NCBI GenBank assembly: GCA_002050235.1
Contig: MWST01000018.1
Coordinates: 1 to 64,000 of the forward strand
From: Polyangiaceae bacterium UTPRO1
GTDB lineage: Bacteria; Desulfobacterota; Binatia; UTPRO1
Length of the DNA stretch: 64,000 bases
Reading direction: 5' to 3'
Shown here piece after piece: positions 8,236-17,555 of the stretch. Both the position numbers and the translations under genes were made by a program. The notes below the pieces were generated by a model. It had not been told where the DNA came from, searched no databases, and saw nothing but the letters and a program-made list of their open reading frames with translations. Each line of letters opens with the position of its first letter. Position 1 is the stretch's first letter.

Positions 8236-10125
8236 GTGAGATTCGACCACCCGGGGGGCTTCGGAGGGCTCGCCGCCGTTGCCGTGCTGGTGCTGCTCTA
8301 CCTCTACGACCGCCGGCGGCGCACCATTCCCGTCGGCAACCTCTTCTTGTGGCGGCGCATCGAGAGCCCGCCGCGCGAGCGTCAGCGCTTCCGCCCCGAC
8401 CGCCTCTTCTGGGCGCAGCTCGCCATCGTCCTGGCGCTGGTCACCGCCTACACCGCTCCCGTGCTCGAAAGCGCGACCCCGCCGGCAGCCGGCGCGTCGC
8501 TGGTGCTCGTGCTCGACGTCTCGGCGAGCATGCAGACGCGCGAGGACGACGGCAGCCGCTTCGACGAAGCGCGCCGCCGCGCCCTCGCCCGGGTCGACGC
8601 CGCCGGCAGCGACGGCGAGATCATGATCCTCACCGCCGCCGCCCGCCCGCGCGTCGCCCTCGACTGGACGCGCGACCGCGCCCGCGTCCGCGCGGCACTC
8701 CAGGCGCTGGCACCCACCGACGCGCCTACCGACCTTGCCCCCGCGATCGAGCTGGCGCGCGGCATCGCCGCCGACCGCCCGAGCGCCGCCATCGCCGTCT
8801 TCACCGATCTGCCCCCCGAAGCGAGCGGCCTGGCGCCGGAAGCGCGCGCCGCGCTCGACTACGTGCAGCTCGGACGGAGCGACGACAACGCGGGGATCGC
8901 CGGCATCGTCGTCACGACTCCCCCGTTCCACGGCCCGAACGAGACGCAGGTGACGATCGACGTCCGCAACTACTCGCGGACTACCCGCGAGGCGGTGCTC
9001 GAGGCCCGCGTCGCCGGCGCCCCGTGGGCGCGCCGCTCCCTGACGATCGCGCCGCGCGCGACCGAGCACGTGCTGCTCGCCCGGCCTCCGGGAAGCGGAC
9101 TGCTCGAAGTGCGGCTCGACGGCGACGACGCGCTCGCCGCCGACGATCACGCTCGCGCGTGGATCGGAGCCGCCGCGCCGCTCGATCTGCTGCTGGTAAC
9201 GGACTCGCCGGCCCTCGCCGACGCCCTGGCGAGCGTCGCGACCGCGCTAGTAGGCAGCCGCATCGAGGTAACGTCGCGCCAGCGTTTCGCAGCGGCGCCG
9301 CCCGCCGGCCGCCGGGTGGTCCTCTTCGACGGCTTCGTGCCGGAGAGCGTGCCGCCCGCCGTGAACGCGCTGTACACCGCCCCGCCCGCGGGCAACGACG
9401 TCTGTCCGACCGTCCGGCGCCGCGGCGACGCGATGGTGGTCGATTGGGACGACGACCATCCCGTCCTGGCGGGGCTCGGCGCGCTGCAGGCGCTCGCCGT
9501 CGGCGGCGCGGCCGAGCTCCAGGCGACCTCGTGGGGGACGCCGATCGTCATCGCCGTCGCATCCGACGCGGCTTTCCCGCTCCTCATCGTCGGCGAGCGC
9601 GGCGCCCGGCGCACCGCCTGCCTGGGCGCCGAGCTCGGCGGCTCGCTCGGCACGTCGGACCGCATGCCGCTTCTCCTGTTGACGCTGGCGACGCTGCGCT
9701 GGCTCGCCGAACCCTTCGGGCCGGAAGCGCTCCTGGTCGAGACGGGGCGCCCGGCATTGGCCGGCGCGGGACCGACCGCGCCGGTGACCGGCGCCGGGCT
9801 CGAGATCGCCGGCGAGCCGCCGGTCGTGGTCGCCGAGCGAACGGGCGTCTTCACTCTGGGGCCGCCGGGAGCCGCGCGCTTGGTGCTCGCGAACCTCTTC
9901 GACGACCGCGAGTCCGACGTCGGCCGCAGCGGTCCGGCCGAGTGGCCGGCGACCGTGCGGCCGCCGGCCGGCGCAGCACCGGCCGGCGGCCGGCCGCTCG
10001 CTGCGTGGCTCTATGCCGCGGCGCTCACGGCGATGGCCGGCGAGTGGGCGCTCTGGCGCCGGTCGCAGACGCGACGCTACGGTTCGGCGCCCGCGACCGG
10101 GCGCGCCGACGACGGCCGCGGATGA
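8236..10125 (+). CDS. BatA-like membrane VWA protein
   Basis: A 629-residue protein with the BatA N-terminal layout: a short helix (residues 8-24), cytoplasmic RRRR...LFLWRR stretch, a second helix (about 58-75), then a periplasmic VWA domain with MIDAS DVSAS (94-98). The middle region (about 230-560) resembles the Ig-like and GATase-like parts of longer aerotolerance proteins. A C-terminal helix (LAAWLYAAALTAMAGEWALW) returns it to the membrane. GTG at 8236 is the start because it follows the DUF58 stop directly and opens the conserved RFDHPGGF segment. The stop overlaps the next ATG by four bases. Confidence 0.85.
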   Translation: MRFDHPGGFGGLAAVAVLVLLYLYDRRRRTIPVGNLFLWRRIESPPRERQRFRPDRLFWAQLAIVLALVTAYTAPVLESATPPAAGASLVLVLDVSASMQTREDDGSRFDEARRRALARVDAAGSDGEIMILTAAARPRVALDWTRDRARVRAALQALAPTDAPTDLAPAIELARGIAADRPSAAIAVFTDLPPEASGLAPEARAALDYVQLGRSDDNAGIAGIVVTTPPFHGPNETQVTIDVRNYSRTTREAVLEARVAGAPWARRSLTIAPRATEHVLLARPPGSGLLEVRLDGDDALAADDHARAWIGAAAPLDLLLVTDSPALADALASVATALVGSRIEVTSRQRFAAAPPAGRRVVLFDGFVPESVPPAVNALYTAPPAGNDVCPTVRRRGDAMVVDWDDDHPVLAGLGALQALAVGGAAELQATSWGTPIVIAVASDAAFPLLIVGERGARRTACLGAELGGSLGTSDRMPLLLLTLATLRWLAEPFGPEALLVETGRPALAGAGPTAPVTGAGLEIAGEPPVVVAERTGVFTLGPPGAARLVLANLFDDRESDVGRSGPAEWPATVRPPAGAAPAGGRPLAAWLYAAALTAMAGEWALWRRSQTRRYGSAPATGRADDGRG

Positions 10126-12704
10126 AGATCCAGGTCGACACGCCGGCGGTCCTGGCGCTGCTAGCACTCCTGCCGCTCCTCTGCGCCCGCAGACGCGGCG
10201 TCGGCGCGGATCGGACTGCGCTCCTGGCGATGCTGGCGCGCGGCGCCGCGGCAACGGCGGTGATCGCGCTCCTCGCCGGCGTGCGCCTCGAACGGCCGCG
10301 TCCCGAGGCTGGCACCTGCCTGATCGCCGCCATCGACGTGTCGGCGAGCGTCGAGGACGGCGCCGTCGCGCGGGCGCGAGACGTGCTCGGACACGTGCTC
10401 CGCCGGCTCGGACCCGATGACGTGCTCGGCTCGCTGCGCTTCGCCGCGCGCGCCCACGTGGTCGCGCATCCCCGGCACGACATCCGCGACCTCGCGGCGC
10501 TGCTGCCGGCGCCGGCGGACGACGTGAGCGGCGTCGAGCGCAACGACAGCGATCTCGCCGCCGCCTTCACGTTGGCGAGCTCTCTCTGTCCGGCCGGGAA
10601 GGAGCGGGCGCTGCTCCTCTTCTCGGACGGCAACGAGACCAGCGGCAGCCTCGCCGCCGAGGTCGCCCGGACCGGAGCGCACGTTCCGGTCTACGCCTTC
10701 CCGCCGCGCCGCAGCGAGCTCCCGGCGGCGGTGATACGCCGGGTGCTGGCGCCGGCCCTGGCGCCCGAGCGCCCGGTCCTGCCGCTCGAGGTCGTGATCG
10801 AGAGCCGGAGGGCGGCTCCTTTCGTCGCCGATCTGCGTCTGCGCACCAACGGCGTCCTGCTCACGCGCGAGAGCGTGCGCCTGGCGCCCGGGCTCAACGT
10901 GATCGCGCTTCCGTATCGACTGCACGGCGCGGGGCAGTACGCGCTCGACGCCGAGCTCGCGCTTCCCGGCGACACCGCGCCGCTCCCGGGATCGGGGCGA
11001 GCGACGATCGCGGTGACGGAGCCGCTCCGGGTCCTGGTCGTCAGCGAGCGGGCGGCGTCAGTGGTCGCAACCGCCCTCGCCGAGCGCGGCATGCACGTCG
11101 ACACGGTGTCGCCGCGCACGCTCGCCGACCGCATCGACGGGCTGGCAGAGCAGCATCTCGTCGTCTTCGACGACGTGGCCCGCGGCGAGCTCGGCGACGC
11201 CACGCTGGAAGCCCTGGCCGCCTGGGTCGCCCGCGGCGGCGGGCTCATCGCAACCGGCGGCGAGCACCTGTTCGGCGACGCCGCGTACACGGGAAGCGCC
11301 TTCGAGCGCATCCTCCCCGTCTCGGTGCGCGCGCAGGCGGCGTCGCCGCAGGAGCGCGAGCCGATCGCCATCTACCTGCTCATCGACCGCTCCAACAGCA
11401 TGGGCTACGCGAGCCGCGAGCCGACGCTGCACAACGGCGAGAAGATGGCCTATGCCAAGCGCGCCGCCCTCGCGGTGCTCGACCAGCTCGGCGACCGCGA
11501 CCTGGTGGCGGCGATCGCCTTCGACTCGCAGCCCTACGAGCTCGGGGCGCTGCTGCCGGCGGGCGAGTGCCGCGCGGCGCTGGCGGCGCGGATCCAGCAG
11601 ATCCAGTACGGCGGCGGCACCGACTTCAAGGAAGCACTCGAGATCGCGCGCCGCCGCCTCGCCGCCTCCGGGCGACCGGTGCGCCACGTCATCCTGCTCA
11701 CCGACGGCGACAGCAACCGCTCCGCCGAGGACCACGCCGCCGTGATCGCGGCGCTGGCGCGCGCCGAGATCACCGTCACCAGCATCCGTATCGGTAGCGA
11801 CACCGTGAACCTCGACCTCCTCGACGCCATCTCGCGCGCCACCGGCGGCGTCTTCCACCATGTCGAGGACGTGCAGCAGTTGCCGCAGCTCATGATCCGC
11901 GACGCGCAGCGATTGCTGGGCCGCGCCTCCGAGCGCCGCGAGATGCCGGCGCGCGCCGCGGCCGGCGGCACCATCCTCGCCGGCATCCCCGAACAGGAAG
12001 TGCCGGCGGTGTCGCGCTGGGCGGTCGTGGAGGCGAAGCACGGCAGCGAAGTCCGCCTCTTCGTCGAGGATGGGGAGGCACGCGATCCCCTGCTCGCGAC
12101 CTGGCAGTACGAGCTCGGCCGCGTCGCCGCCGTCCCCCTCGACTTCCAGGGCGGAGCGGCATCCTGGGCGGCATGGCGCGGCTTCGCGAAGCTCTGGACC
12201 CAGCTCGCCGAATGGACCGCGGCGCGCGCGCGCGCCGGCGATCATCGCCTCGCGGCGGCGCGGCAGCGCGACGGCACCCGCATCACCCTCGAGGCGATGG
12301 CGGACGACGCCGGTCCGTTCATGCTCCGCCTCGACGATACCGAGGACATCGTGCTCCGCCAGGTGAGCCCGCGCGGCTTCGCCGCGACGGTGCCGAACCT
12401 CCGCTCCGGCCTGCACCGCGCCGTGCTGACCGGTCGCGGGTCGGCGTTCACGGAGCGCTTCGACCTCTTCGTGCCGGCGAGCGCCGACGGCGGCCGCGAG
12501 CTGCGCGCGGTCGCGACCAACGAAGCGCTCCTGACCGCGGCCGCAGCCGCGACCGGCGGCGCCGTCGACCCCGACCCGGCGCGCGTCCTGGCGGCACGCC
12601 CCGGCGTGCGCCGCGAAACCATTCCGCTCGACTGGCTGCTGGCGCCCCTGGCGCTGCTCCTGGTGCTCGGCGACGTCGCCATCCGCCGCCTCCTGCGGCC
12701 ATGA
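10122..12704 (+). CDS. double-VWA membrane protein with GATase-like middle
   Basis: An 860-residue protein. Two N-terminal hydrophobic helices (about 7-22 and 33-53) precede a first VWA domain with MIDAS DVSAS (72-76) and LLLFSDGNETSGS. A region near 300-395 looks like a class I glutamine-amidotransferase fold (LVVFDDVARG, AWVARGGGLIATGG) without an obvious catalytic cysteine. A second VWA domain follows with MIDAS DRSNS (422-426) and LLTDGDSNRS. A C-terminal helix (WLLAPLALLLVLGD) ends in a short basic tail. Intact metal sites in both VWA domains suggest two ligand-binding surfaces facing the periplasm. It closes the MoxR operon. Confidence 0.85.
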   Translation: MKIQVDTPAVLALLALLPLLCARRRGVGADRTALLAMLARGAAATAVIALLAGVRLERPRPEAGTCLIAAIDVSASVEDGAVARARDVLGHVLRRLGPDDVLGSLRFAARAHVVAHPRHDIRDLAALLPAPADDVSGVERNDSDLAAAFTLASSLCPAGKERALLLFSDGNETSGSLAAEVARTGAHVPVYAFPPRRSELPAAVIRRVLAPALAPERPVLPLEVVIESRRAAPFVADLRLRTNGVLLTRESVRLAPGLNVIALPYRLHGAGQYALDAELALPGDTAPLPGSGRATIAVTEPLRVLVVSERAASVVATALAERGMHVDTVSPRTLADRIDGLAEQHLVVFDDVARGELGDATLEALAAWVARGGGLIATGGEHLFGDAAYTGSAFERILPVSVRAQAASPQEREPIAIYLLIDRSNSMGYASREPTLHNGEKMAYAKRAALAVLDQLGDRDLVAAIAFDSQPYELGALLPAGECRAALAARIQQIQYGGGTDFKEALEIARRRLAASGRPVRHVILLTDGDSNRSAEDHAAVIAALARAEITVTSIRIGSDTVNLDLLDAISRATGGVFHHVEDVQQLPQLMIRDAQRLLGRASERREMPARAAAGGTILAGIPEQEVPAVSRWAVVEAKHGSEVRLFVEDGEARDPLLATWQYELGRVAAVPLDFQGGAASWAAWRGFAKLWTQLAEWTAARARAGDHRLAAARQRDGTRITLEAMADDAGPFMLRLDDTEDIVLRQVSPRGFAATVPNLRSGLHRAVLTGRGSAFTERFDLFVPASADGGRELRAVATNEALLTAAAAATGGAVDPDPARVLAARPGVRRETIPLDWLLAPLALLLVLGDVAIRRLLRP

Positions 12705-12959
12705 CACGGCGCGGCCGGACGCCGCCAGGAAGCGGCGCGTACCCGCCGGCAGCGGACGCCGTGACCGCGCCGGCGTCGCGCCCGCATCCGCGCCCGCTTG
12801 GCCGCCGCGGGTCTCGGAAATGACGCCCGGGGCGCACCGTTCTTGGCGCCGGCGGCAGCAGCGCCCTCCCGATGCAGCGCCGTAGCTCGTGACCGCGACC
12901 TGAAGATCAGTGCCTGGGAGAGCCTGCCTGCCGGACGACCCGCACGTCCCGGTCGGGAA
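12705..12959. other. convergent intergenic region, no feature seen
   Basis: The 255 bases between the convergent VWA and methyltransferase genes are GC-rich. I see no convincing coding frame, terminator with a T-tract, or RNA gene in them. Confidence 0.5.
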
Positions 12960-13760
12960 CTAGACGGGCTTGGTGAACTTGAGGACGAAGCGGTCGCTGG
13001 TGCCGCGCCTGTCGCCGGCGCTGCGCGGGGAGGCGTTCCAGTCGCGGGTGTCGCCGGGGTTGCGGAGGAAGTCGGCGGCCGCTGCCAGACGGAACCCGGC
13101 GGCCTCGATCTCCCGTCGCACCGCCCCTTCTTCGATGCGGTGCAGCGACTCGGTCTCCGTGATTCCGGTCCCCGGCCGCCCGGAATGGTCGACGACCACG
13201 TAAATGCCGCCCGGCTTGAGCGCACCGTAGATGACGCGGTTCATCCTCGCCCGATCCGTCTTCATCCACACGGTGTCGTGGTAGAGGAGCGCGTTCACGA
13301 CGGCGTCGAGGTTCGTGGCCGCGGCGGGCAGCGGGTCGTCGAACTCGCGATCGACGCGCACCACGTTCGCCATGACGGGCTTGGCGAGGCGCTCGGTCCA
13401 GGGCTTTTGTGCGAAGCGGTCGAGGATGAACCTGGTGTTCTGTCCGTACACGACGCCGCCCGGACCGACCGCCCGCGCCAGCAGCTCGGTCGTGTAGCCG
13501 AGGCCGGCGCCGATCTCCGCGACCCGCATCCCGGGCCGCAGGCCGATGAAGGCGAGCAGCGCCTCGGGATGGCGCCCGACATCGAGGGCGCGATCGTCGG
13601 CCGTGCGGTCCGGCGCGCCCACGACCGCGCGCGCCGTGTCGAGCAGCGCCGGATCTATGGAGGTCGGCGAGTTGATACGGGTCTGCCGCTTGATGCACCC
13701 GGCGCTGGCGAGGAGGGCAGCCAGCAGCAGGAGCTTCGTCTTCGTCGTCGGTGAGCGCAT
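12960..13760 (-). CDS. lipoprotein with class I SAM methyltransferase fold
   Basis: A 266-residue protein whose N-terminus is a lipoprotein signal (KLLLLAALLASAGC, lipobox cysteine at residue 22). The rest is a Rossmann-type methyltransferase: VAEIGAGLGYTTELLARAVG is motif I, and GGIYVVVDHSG is the post-motif region. The layout matches the COG4798 type of predicted methyltransferases, several of which carry export signals. Because SAM is not known to be available outside the cytoplasm, an exported enzyme of this fold is puzzling; it may bind another ligand. It stands alone between convergent and co-directional neighbours. Confidence 0.8.
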   Translation of the reverse strand: MRSPTTKTKLLLLAALLASAGCIKRQTRINSPTSIDPALLDTARAVVGAPDRTADDRALDVGRHPEALLAFIGLRPGMRVAEIGAGLGYTTELLARAVGPGGVVYGQNTRFILDRFAQKPWTERLAKPVMANVVRVDREFDDPLPAAATNLDAVVNALLYHDTVWMKTDRARMNRVIYGALKPGGIYVVVDHSGRPGTGITETESLHRIEEGAVRREIEAAGFRLAAAADFLRNPGDTRDWNASPRSAGDRRGTSDRFVLKFTKPV

Positions 13761-13812
13761 GGCGGGCCGACTACCTCACGGCTCCCGATCGTTCAACGAG
13801 GGGGGCGGGCGC

Positions 13813-15231
13813 TCATTCGCCGAGCGTCTCGACGTAGAGGTTGCGGATCTCCTCGATGTGCCGGTCGATGTCCTCGGGCCGCCAGTCGGCCGTCGCCACC
13901 GGCGGATGCACCACCACCTCGATCGTGGTCGGACGGACGATGATCGCGTGCTTCGGCAAAGCGTCGAGCGTGTTGCGGAGCACTATCGGCACGATCGGCA
14001 CGCCGGCCGCCATCGCCATGTGGAAGGCGCCCTTCTTGAAGCGCCCGAGGCGGCCGGTCGCGCTGCGCGTGCCTTCGGGGGCGAGGACGAGCGAGAGACC
14101 GCGGCGGATGGATTCGACGACCGGCTTCAGCGCCGCGACCGCCCGGTCGTGGTCGAAGCGATCGATGAAAACCGTGCCCACGGCCGCGAACGCCGGTCCG
14201 AAGATCGGGTTCCGCCGCACCTCCTGCTTGGCGACCGCGATGATGTCGCGACGCAGCAGCCGGCAGAGCACCAGCATGTCGATGCCGCTCTGGTGGTTGA
14301 AGATGAAGACGGCCGGGCGATGCGACCAGAGATGCTCCTCGCCGACTACCGACACGTCGATGCCGGCGAGCGCCGTTCCGAGCTCGCCCCACGTCGTGAT
14401 CGCGACGTTGATGGCGCGCCGCCAGCTCCAGCCGAGCAGCGCCGCCGGCAGCCCGAGCGTGAACGACGGCACGAGGGCGCCGATCGCGAGCGAGGTGCGC
14501 ACCACCTCGAGCGGGCCAGGGGTGCCGCGGCTGGTGAAGCGGTGCACCGGCCAGCCGCGCTTGGCGGCGATCTCGGCGAGCCGTCGGGAGGGATTGGTCG
14601 GTCGCGGATGGCCGACGATTTCGAGGAGCGGCAGATCCTCGTCGCTGTCGGTGTAGAAATAGCTGGCTTCGAGGTCGATGCCGCGGGCGGCGGCGAACTC
14701 GCGCGCCGCCGCGGCCTTCCCCTCGCCGTAGCAGGGCGGCTCGATCACCCGGCCGGTGAACTTCCCGTTCTTCACCTCGAGCCGCGTGCAGAGCACGTGC
14801 TCGATCCCGAAGTCGCGCGCCAGGGGATCGATCTGATAGCGCGTCGCCGAGGACACCACTGCGATCGTGTGCCCCTTGCGGCGATGCGCCTGCACGAGCG
14901 CGCGACCCTCCGGATAGACGTCGGCGGCGAGGTGCTCGATGAACATGCGCTCTCCGTGCGCCAGGAGCTCGGCCTCGTCGATGCCGCGGAGACGCTCCAT
15001 GGTGCTGGCGACGAAGCCGGAGAACCCGATGCCGCGGAACTGGAACAGCATCGCCGCGAGCAGCGTCTGGGCCACGTGCCTGGCGCTCATCCGTCCGGCG
15101 AGTACGTCCTCGCGGATGAAATGCGCCGCCGAGAAGCCAGCGAGCAGCGTCCGGTCGAGATCGAAGAAGGCGGCGATCACGGAGCCCGAAGCGCCTTCGT
15201 CGATCTCGCGCGTGAGCTCGGCGTGGAGCAT
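13813..15231 (-). CDS. HAD-IB phosphatase / acylglycerol-phosphate acyltransferase fusion
   Basis: A 472-residue two-domain protein. Residues 1-220 are a HAD subclass IB hydrolase: FFDLDRTLL supplies the nucleophile and acid aspartates, VVSSATRYQI is motif II, and YTDSDEDLPLLEI is motif IV. Residues 240-472 are a PlsC-type acyltransferase: NHQSGID gives the H-x4-D motif, FIDRFDHDRA is motif II-like, and APEGTRSATG is the glycerophosphate-binding motif. Fusions of this kind make or turn over phosphatidic acid at the inner membrane. The two helices around 245-285 fit membrane association. Nine bases separate it from the crotonase gene upstream, so an operon with coaE is likely. Confidence 0.9.
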   Translation of the reverse strand: MLHAELTREIDEGASGSVIAAFFDLDRTLLAGFSAAHFIREDVLAGRMSARHVAQTLLAAMLFQFRGIGFSGFVASTMERLRGIDEAELLAHGERMFIEHLAADVYPEGRALVQAHRRKGHTIAVVSSATRYQIDPLARDFGIEHVLCTRLEVKNGKFTGRVIEPPCYGEGKAAAAREFAAARGIDLEASYFYTDSDEDLPLLEIVGHPRPTNPSRRLAEIAAKRGWPVHRFTSRGTPGPLEVVRTSLAIGALVPSFTLGLPAALLGWSWRRAINVAITTWGELGTALAGIDVSVVGEEHLWSHRPAVFIFNHQSGIDMLVLCRLLRRDIIAVAKQEVRRNPIFGPAFAAVGTVFIDRFDHDRAVAALKPVVESIRRGLSLVLAPEGTRSATGRLGRFKKGAFHMAMAAGVPIVPIVLRNTLDALPKHAIIVRPTTIEVVVHPPVATADWRPEDIDRHIEEIRNLYVETLGE

Positions 15232-15240
15232 CGTCGCCTG

Positions 15241-16110
15241 CTAGCGCTTGCGGCGCGGCGTGCGCGTCCGGGAACGCGGGCCGGAGCCGTAGTCCCCGAA
15301 GGGATCGTCGCGCTCGCGGACGGCGGCGCGGAAGCCGACCTCCTGCGCGCGCCGGACGAAGTCGAGCCCTTCCTGCGTGTGGCGGGCGATGCCGTCGAAG
15401 AGCGTGCCGAGCGTGCGGCTCGAAGCCAATCCCATGTTCTCCGCGGTCTGGTTGCAGAGGAGCTTCAGCATCACCAGCTGATTGGCCGGCAGCCGCGCCA
15501 TGCGCCGCGCCAAGGCCAGCGCGTGGCTCTGGAGCTCGGCGTCGGGCACGGCCTCGAGGATGAGGCCGATGCGCGCCGCCTCCGGCGCCGGAATCTCGTC
15601 GCCGGTGAGGAGGTAGCGCTTCGCCTTCTCGAGCCCCATCCGGTAGACCCACATCGCGGTGGTCGGCGTACCCCAGACGCGCGCCGGCGGATAGCCGAAG
15701 GTGGCGCCCTCCGCCGCGATCACGATGTCGGCGCAGAGCACCATGTCGGTGCCGCCGCCGATGCACCAGCCCTGCACGGCGGCGATCGTCGGCTTCGCCG
15801 CGTACCAGAGCTTCATGTAGGTCGCCACGAAGCGTCCCATCATGCGCAGGTCGGAGACGGAGTCCCAGCGCCGCTCGCGCTCCTCCTCGGTCGCCTGTGC
15901 GACCGTCGACCAGTCGAGACCGTAGCCGGCGCAGAAGGCGGGACCGTCGGCGCGCAGCAGGATGACGCGCACGCTGCGATCGGCGTCGGCGTCGTCGATC
16001 GCCGCCGCGAGCTCGTCGCGGAACGCCGGCGTGATGGTGTTGTACTCGCCGGGCCGGGCGAAGACGATCGAGCGGACCCCGGCGTCGGTCTCGGTGCGAA
16101 TGGCGCTCAT
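15241..16110 (-). CDS. enoyl-CoA hydratase/isomerase family protein
   Basis: A 289-residue crotonase-fold protein. The oxyanion-hole segments are LRADGPAFCAGYGLDW and VQGWCIGGGTDMVLCADI. A glutamate expected at the hydratase active site is not obvious in the stretch YPPARVWGTPTTAMW, so the reaction could be isomerisation or another CoA-thioester reaction rather than hydration. The basic tail (RTRTPRRKR) is unusual. The gene lies four bases after coaE and nine before the HAD-PlsC gene, giving a compact CoA/lipid operon on the minus strand. Confidence 0.85.
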   Translation of the reverse strand: MSAIRTETDAGVRSIVFARPGEYNTITPAFRDELAAAIDDADADRSVRVILLRADGPAFCAGYGLDWSTVAQATEEERERRWDSVSDLRMMGRFVATYMKLWYAAKPTIAAVQGWCIGGGTDMVLCADIVIAAEGATFGYPPARVWGTPTTAMWVYRMGLEKAKRYLLTGDEIPAPEAARIGLILEAVPDAELQSHALALARRMARLPANQLVMLKLLCNQTAENMGLASSRTLGTLFDGIARHTQEGLDFVRRAQEVGFRAAVRERDDPFGDYGSGPRSRTRTPRRKR

Positions 16111-16114
16111 GCCG

Positions 16115-16708
16115 TCAATCGAGAAGCGTCTTCCAGGCCGCCTCGACCACCTTGCGCAGGCTCGCGAGGTCGCCGTCGTTCTCGATGACGACGTCGGCGT
16201 GGCGGCGCCGCTCGGCGTCGTCGAGCTGGGCTGCGACCCGGGCGTCGATCTCGGCCCGCGTCATGGAGCGGTCGCTCACGAGGCGCGAGCGGACGGCGGC
16301 GGGCGGCGCCACGACGACCCATAGCTGATCGACGAGTCCGGTGCCCTTGGCCTCCAGCAGGATCGGCGCCTCGAGCACGATGTGTCCCGTGAAGCCCGCG
16401 TTCCGGCGCTCGGCGATCTCGCGCATGATCTCGCCGAAGATGAGCGGGTGCACGATGGCGTTGAGCGCGGCGCGGCGCCCGGCGTCGGCGAACACGATGG
16501 CGCCGAGCTTCTTGCGGTCGATGGTGCCGTCCGGCGCCACTATGGCGCTGCCGAAAGTCTCGACCAGGCGCGCGAACCCTTCGCTGCCGGGGGCGTAGAC
16601 GCGATGACCGACCTTGTCGGTATCGATCACGTGCGCGCCCAGGTCGGCCAGCATGCGGCCGACGACGCTCTTGCCCGACCCGATGCCGCCCGTGAGTCCG
16701 ATGATCAC
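16115..16708 (-). CDS. coaE: dephospho-CoA kinase
   Basis: A 197-residue P-loop kinase that catalyses the last step of coenzyme A synthesis, phosphorylating the 3' hydroxyl of dephospho-CoA. GLTGGIGSGKS is the Walker A loop, HVIDTDKVGH is the family DxD motif, HPLIFGEI is the CoA-binding segment, and LEAPILLEAKG is the conserved Walker B-like stretch. The start is a GTG at 16708, placed directly before the invariant IIGLTGGIGSGK. It leads a run with the crotonase and HAD-PlsC genes, linking CoA supply with acyl-chain metabolism. Confidence 0.95.
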   Translation of the reverse strand: MIIGLTGGIGSGKSVVGRMLADLGAHVIDTDKVGHRVYAPGSEGFARLVETFGSAIVAPDGTIDRKKLGAIVFADAGRRAALNAIVHPLIFGEIMREIAERRNAGFTGHIVLEAPILLEAKGTGLVDQLWVVVAPPAAVRSRLVSDRSMTRAEIDARVAAQLDDAERRRHADVVIENDGDLASLRKVVEAAWKTLLD

Positions 16709-16754
16709 GGGCTCTTGTTGCGCAGCCGGAACCGCTCTGCAACAACGCCGCCCG

Positions 16755-17555
16755 ATGACCGCCGAGGTCGTGTCCGTCGACGAGCGCGTCGACGATGGCG
16801 TGCGCCTGCGCCGCGTCCGTTACCCGGGGGCGGACGGCGCCATGGTCCCCGCGCTCCTGTGGCAGCCCGCCGCCGGGCCGGCGAGCGCGCCGGCCGTGGT
16901 CCTGCAGCACGGGGCCAATACCAGCAAGGAGGACTACTACATCCAGGCGCCGGCACGGCGCTGGGCGAAGCACGGGTGGACCGTGCTCGCGATCGACCTC
17001 GCCGAGCACGGTGAACGCGCCGCCGCCGCACCGACCGACCCGCTGGTGCGCCGGCGGCTGATCGGCAAGCCGGACTTCGTGACCCGGAGCATCGGCGACC
17101 TGTCGGCGGGCATCGACGTCCTGGCCGCGACCGAGGGCGTCGATCCGGCGCGGATAGGGTACGTCGGCTTCAGCCTGGGCGGCATGCTCGGCACTGTATT
17201 CGCGGCCCGCGAACCGCGGGTAGCGGCGGCGGCGATCGTGATCGCCGGGAGCTTCGCCTACACACGCTACTGGGAGCGCGGCGCGACTGCGGAGGAGCGC
17301 CGCCGCCGCCGCGCAGCAGCCGCGGCCACCGACCCGGCGTTCTTCGCCGGCGCGATCGCGCCGCGACCCTTCCTCATGGTGAACACCGTCGACGATCCGA
17401 TCTTTCCGCGCCAGGCCGTGGAGACGCTCTTCGCGGCGGCGCAGGAGCCCAAGGAGCTGCGCTGGCGTCCCGGCACGCACCATCAATGGGGCGCGGGAAT
17501 CTACCGCGACGTCTTCGCCTTCTTGCAAGAAGCGCTCGCGGCTTCCCGCAGCTGA
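16755..17555 (+). CDS. alpha/beta hydrolase (dienelactone hydrolase-like)
   Basis: A 266-residue alpha/beta hydrolase. VVLQHGANTSKEDY is the oxyanion HG segment, YVGFSLGGMLG carries the serine nucleophile, and the C-terminal half has an acid (NTVDDPIFP) and a histidine (GTHHQWG) in the expected places. The N-terminal beta sheet (VRYPGADGAMVPALLW) matches acetyl-xylan-esterase/dienelactone-hydrolase relatives. No signal peptide is present, so it is cytoplasmic. The substrate is unknown. ATG 16755 is the only start before the first beta strand, and the gene diverges from coaE with a 46-base gap. Confidence 0.85.
   Translation: MTAEVVSVDERVDDGVRLRRVRYPGADGAMVPALLWQPAAGPASAPAVVLQHGANTSKEDYYIQAPARRWAKHGWTVLAIDLAEHGERAAAAPTDPLVRRRLIGKPDFVTRSIGDLSAGIDVLAATEGVDPARIGYVGFSLGGMLGTVFAAREPRVAAAAIVIAGSFAYTRYWERGATAEERRRRRAAAAATDPAFFAGAIAPRPFLMVNTVDDPIFPRQAVETLFAAAQEPKELRWRPGTHHQWGAGIYRDVFAFLQEALAASRS

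Noticed and set aside
8349..12704. A single very long open frame of about 1450 codons on the plus strand.
   Set aside because: Its first part is an out-of-frame shadow of the BatA-like gene, with Arg/Ala-rich composition. Only the part from ATG 10122 has VWA motifs, membrane helices and normal codon use.
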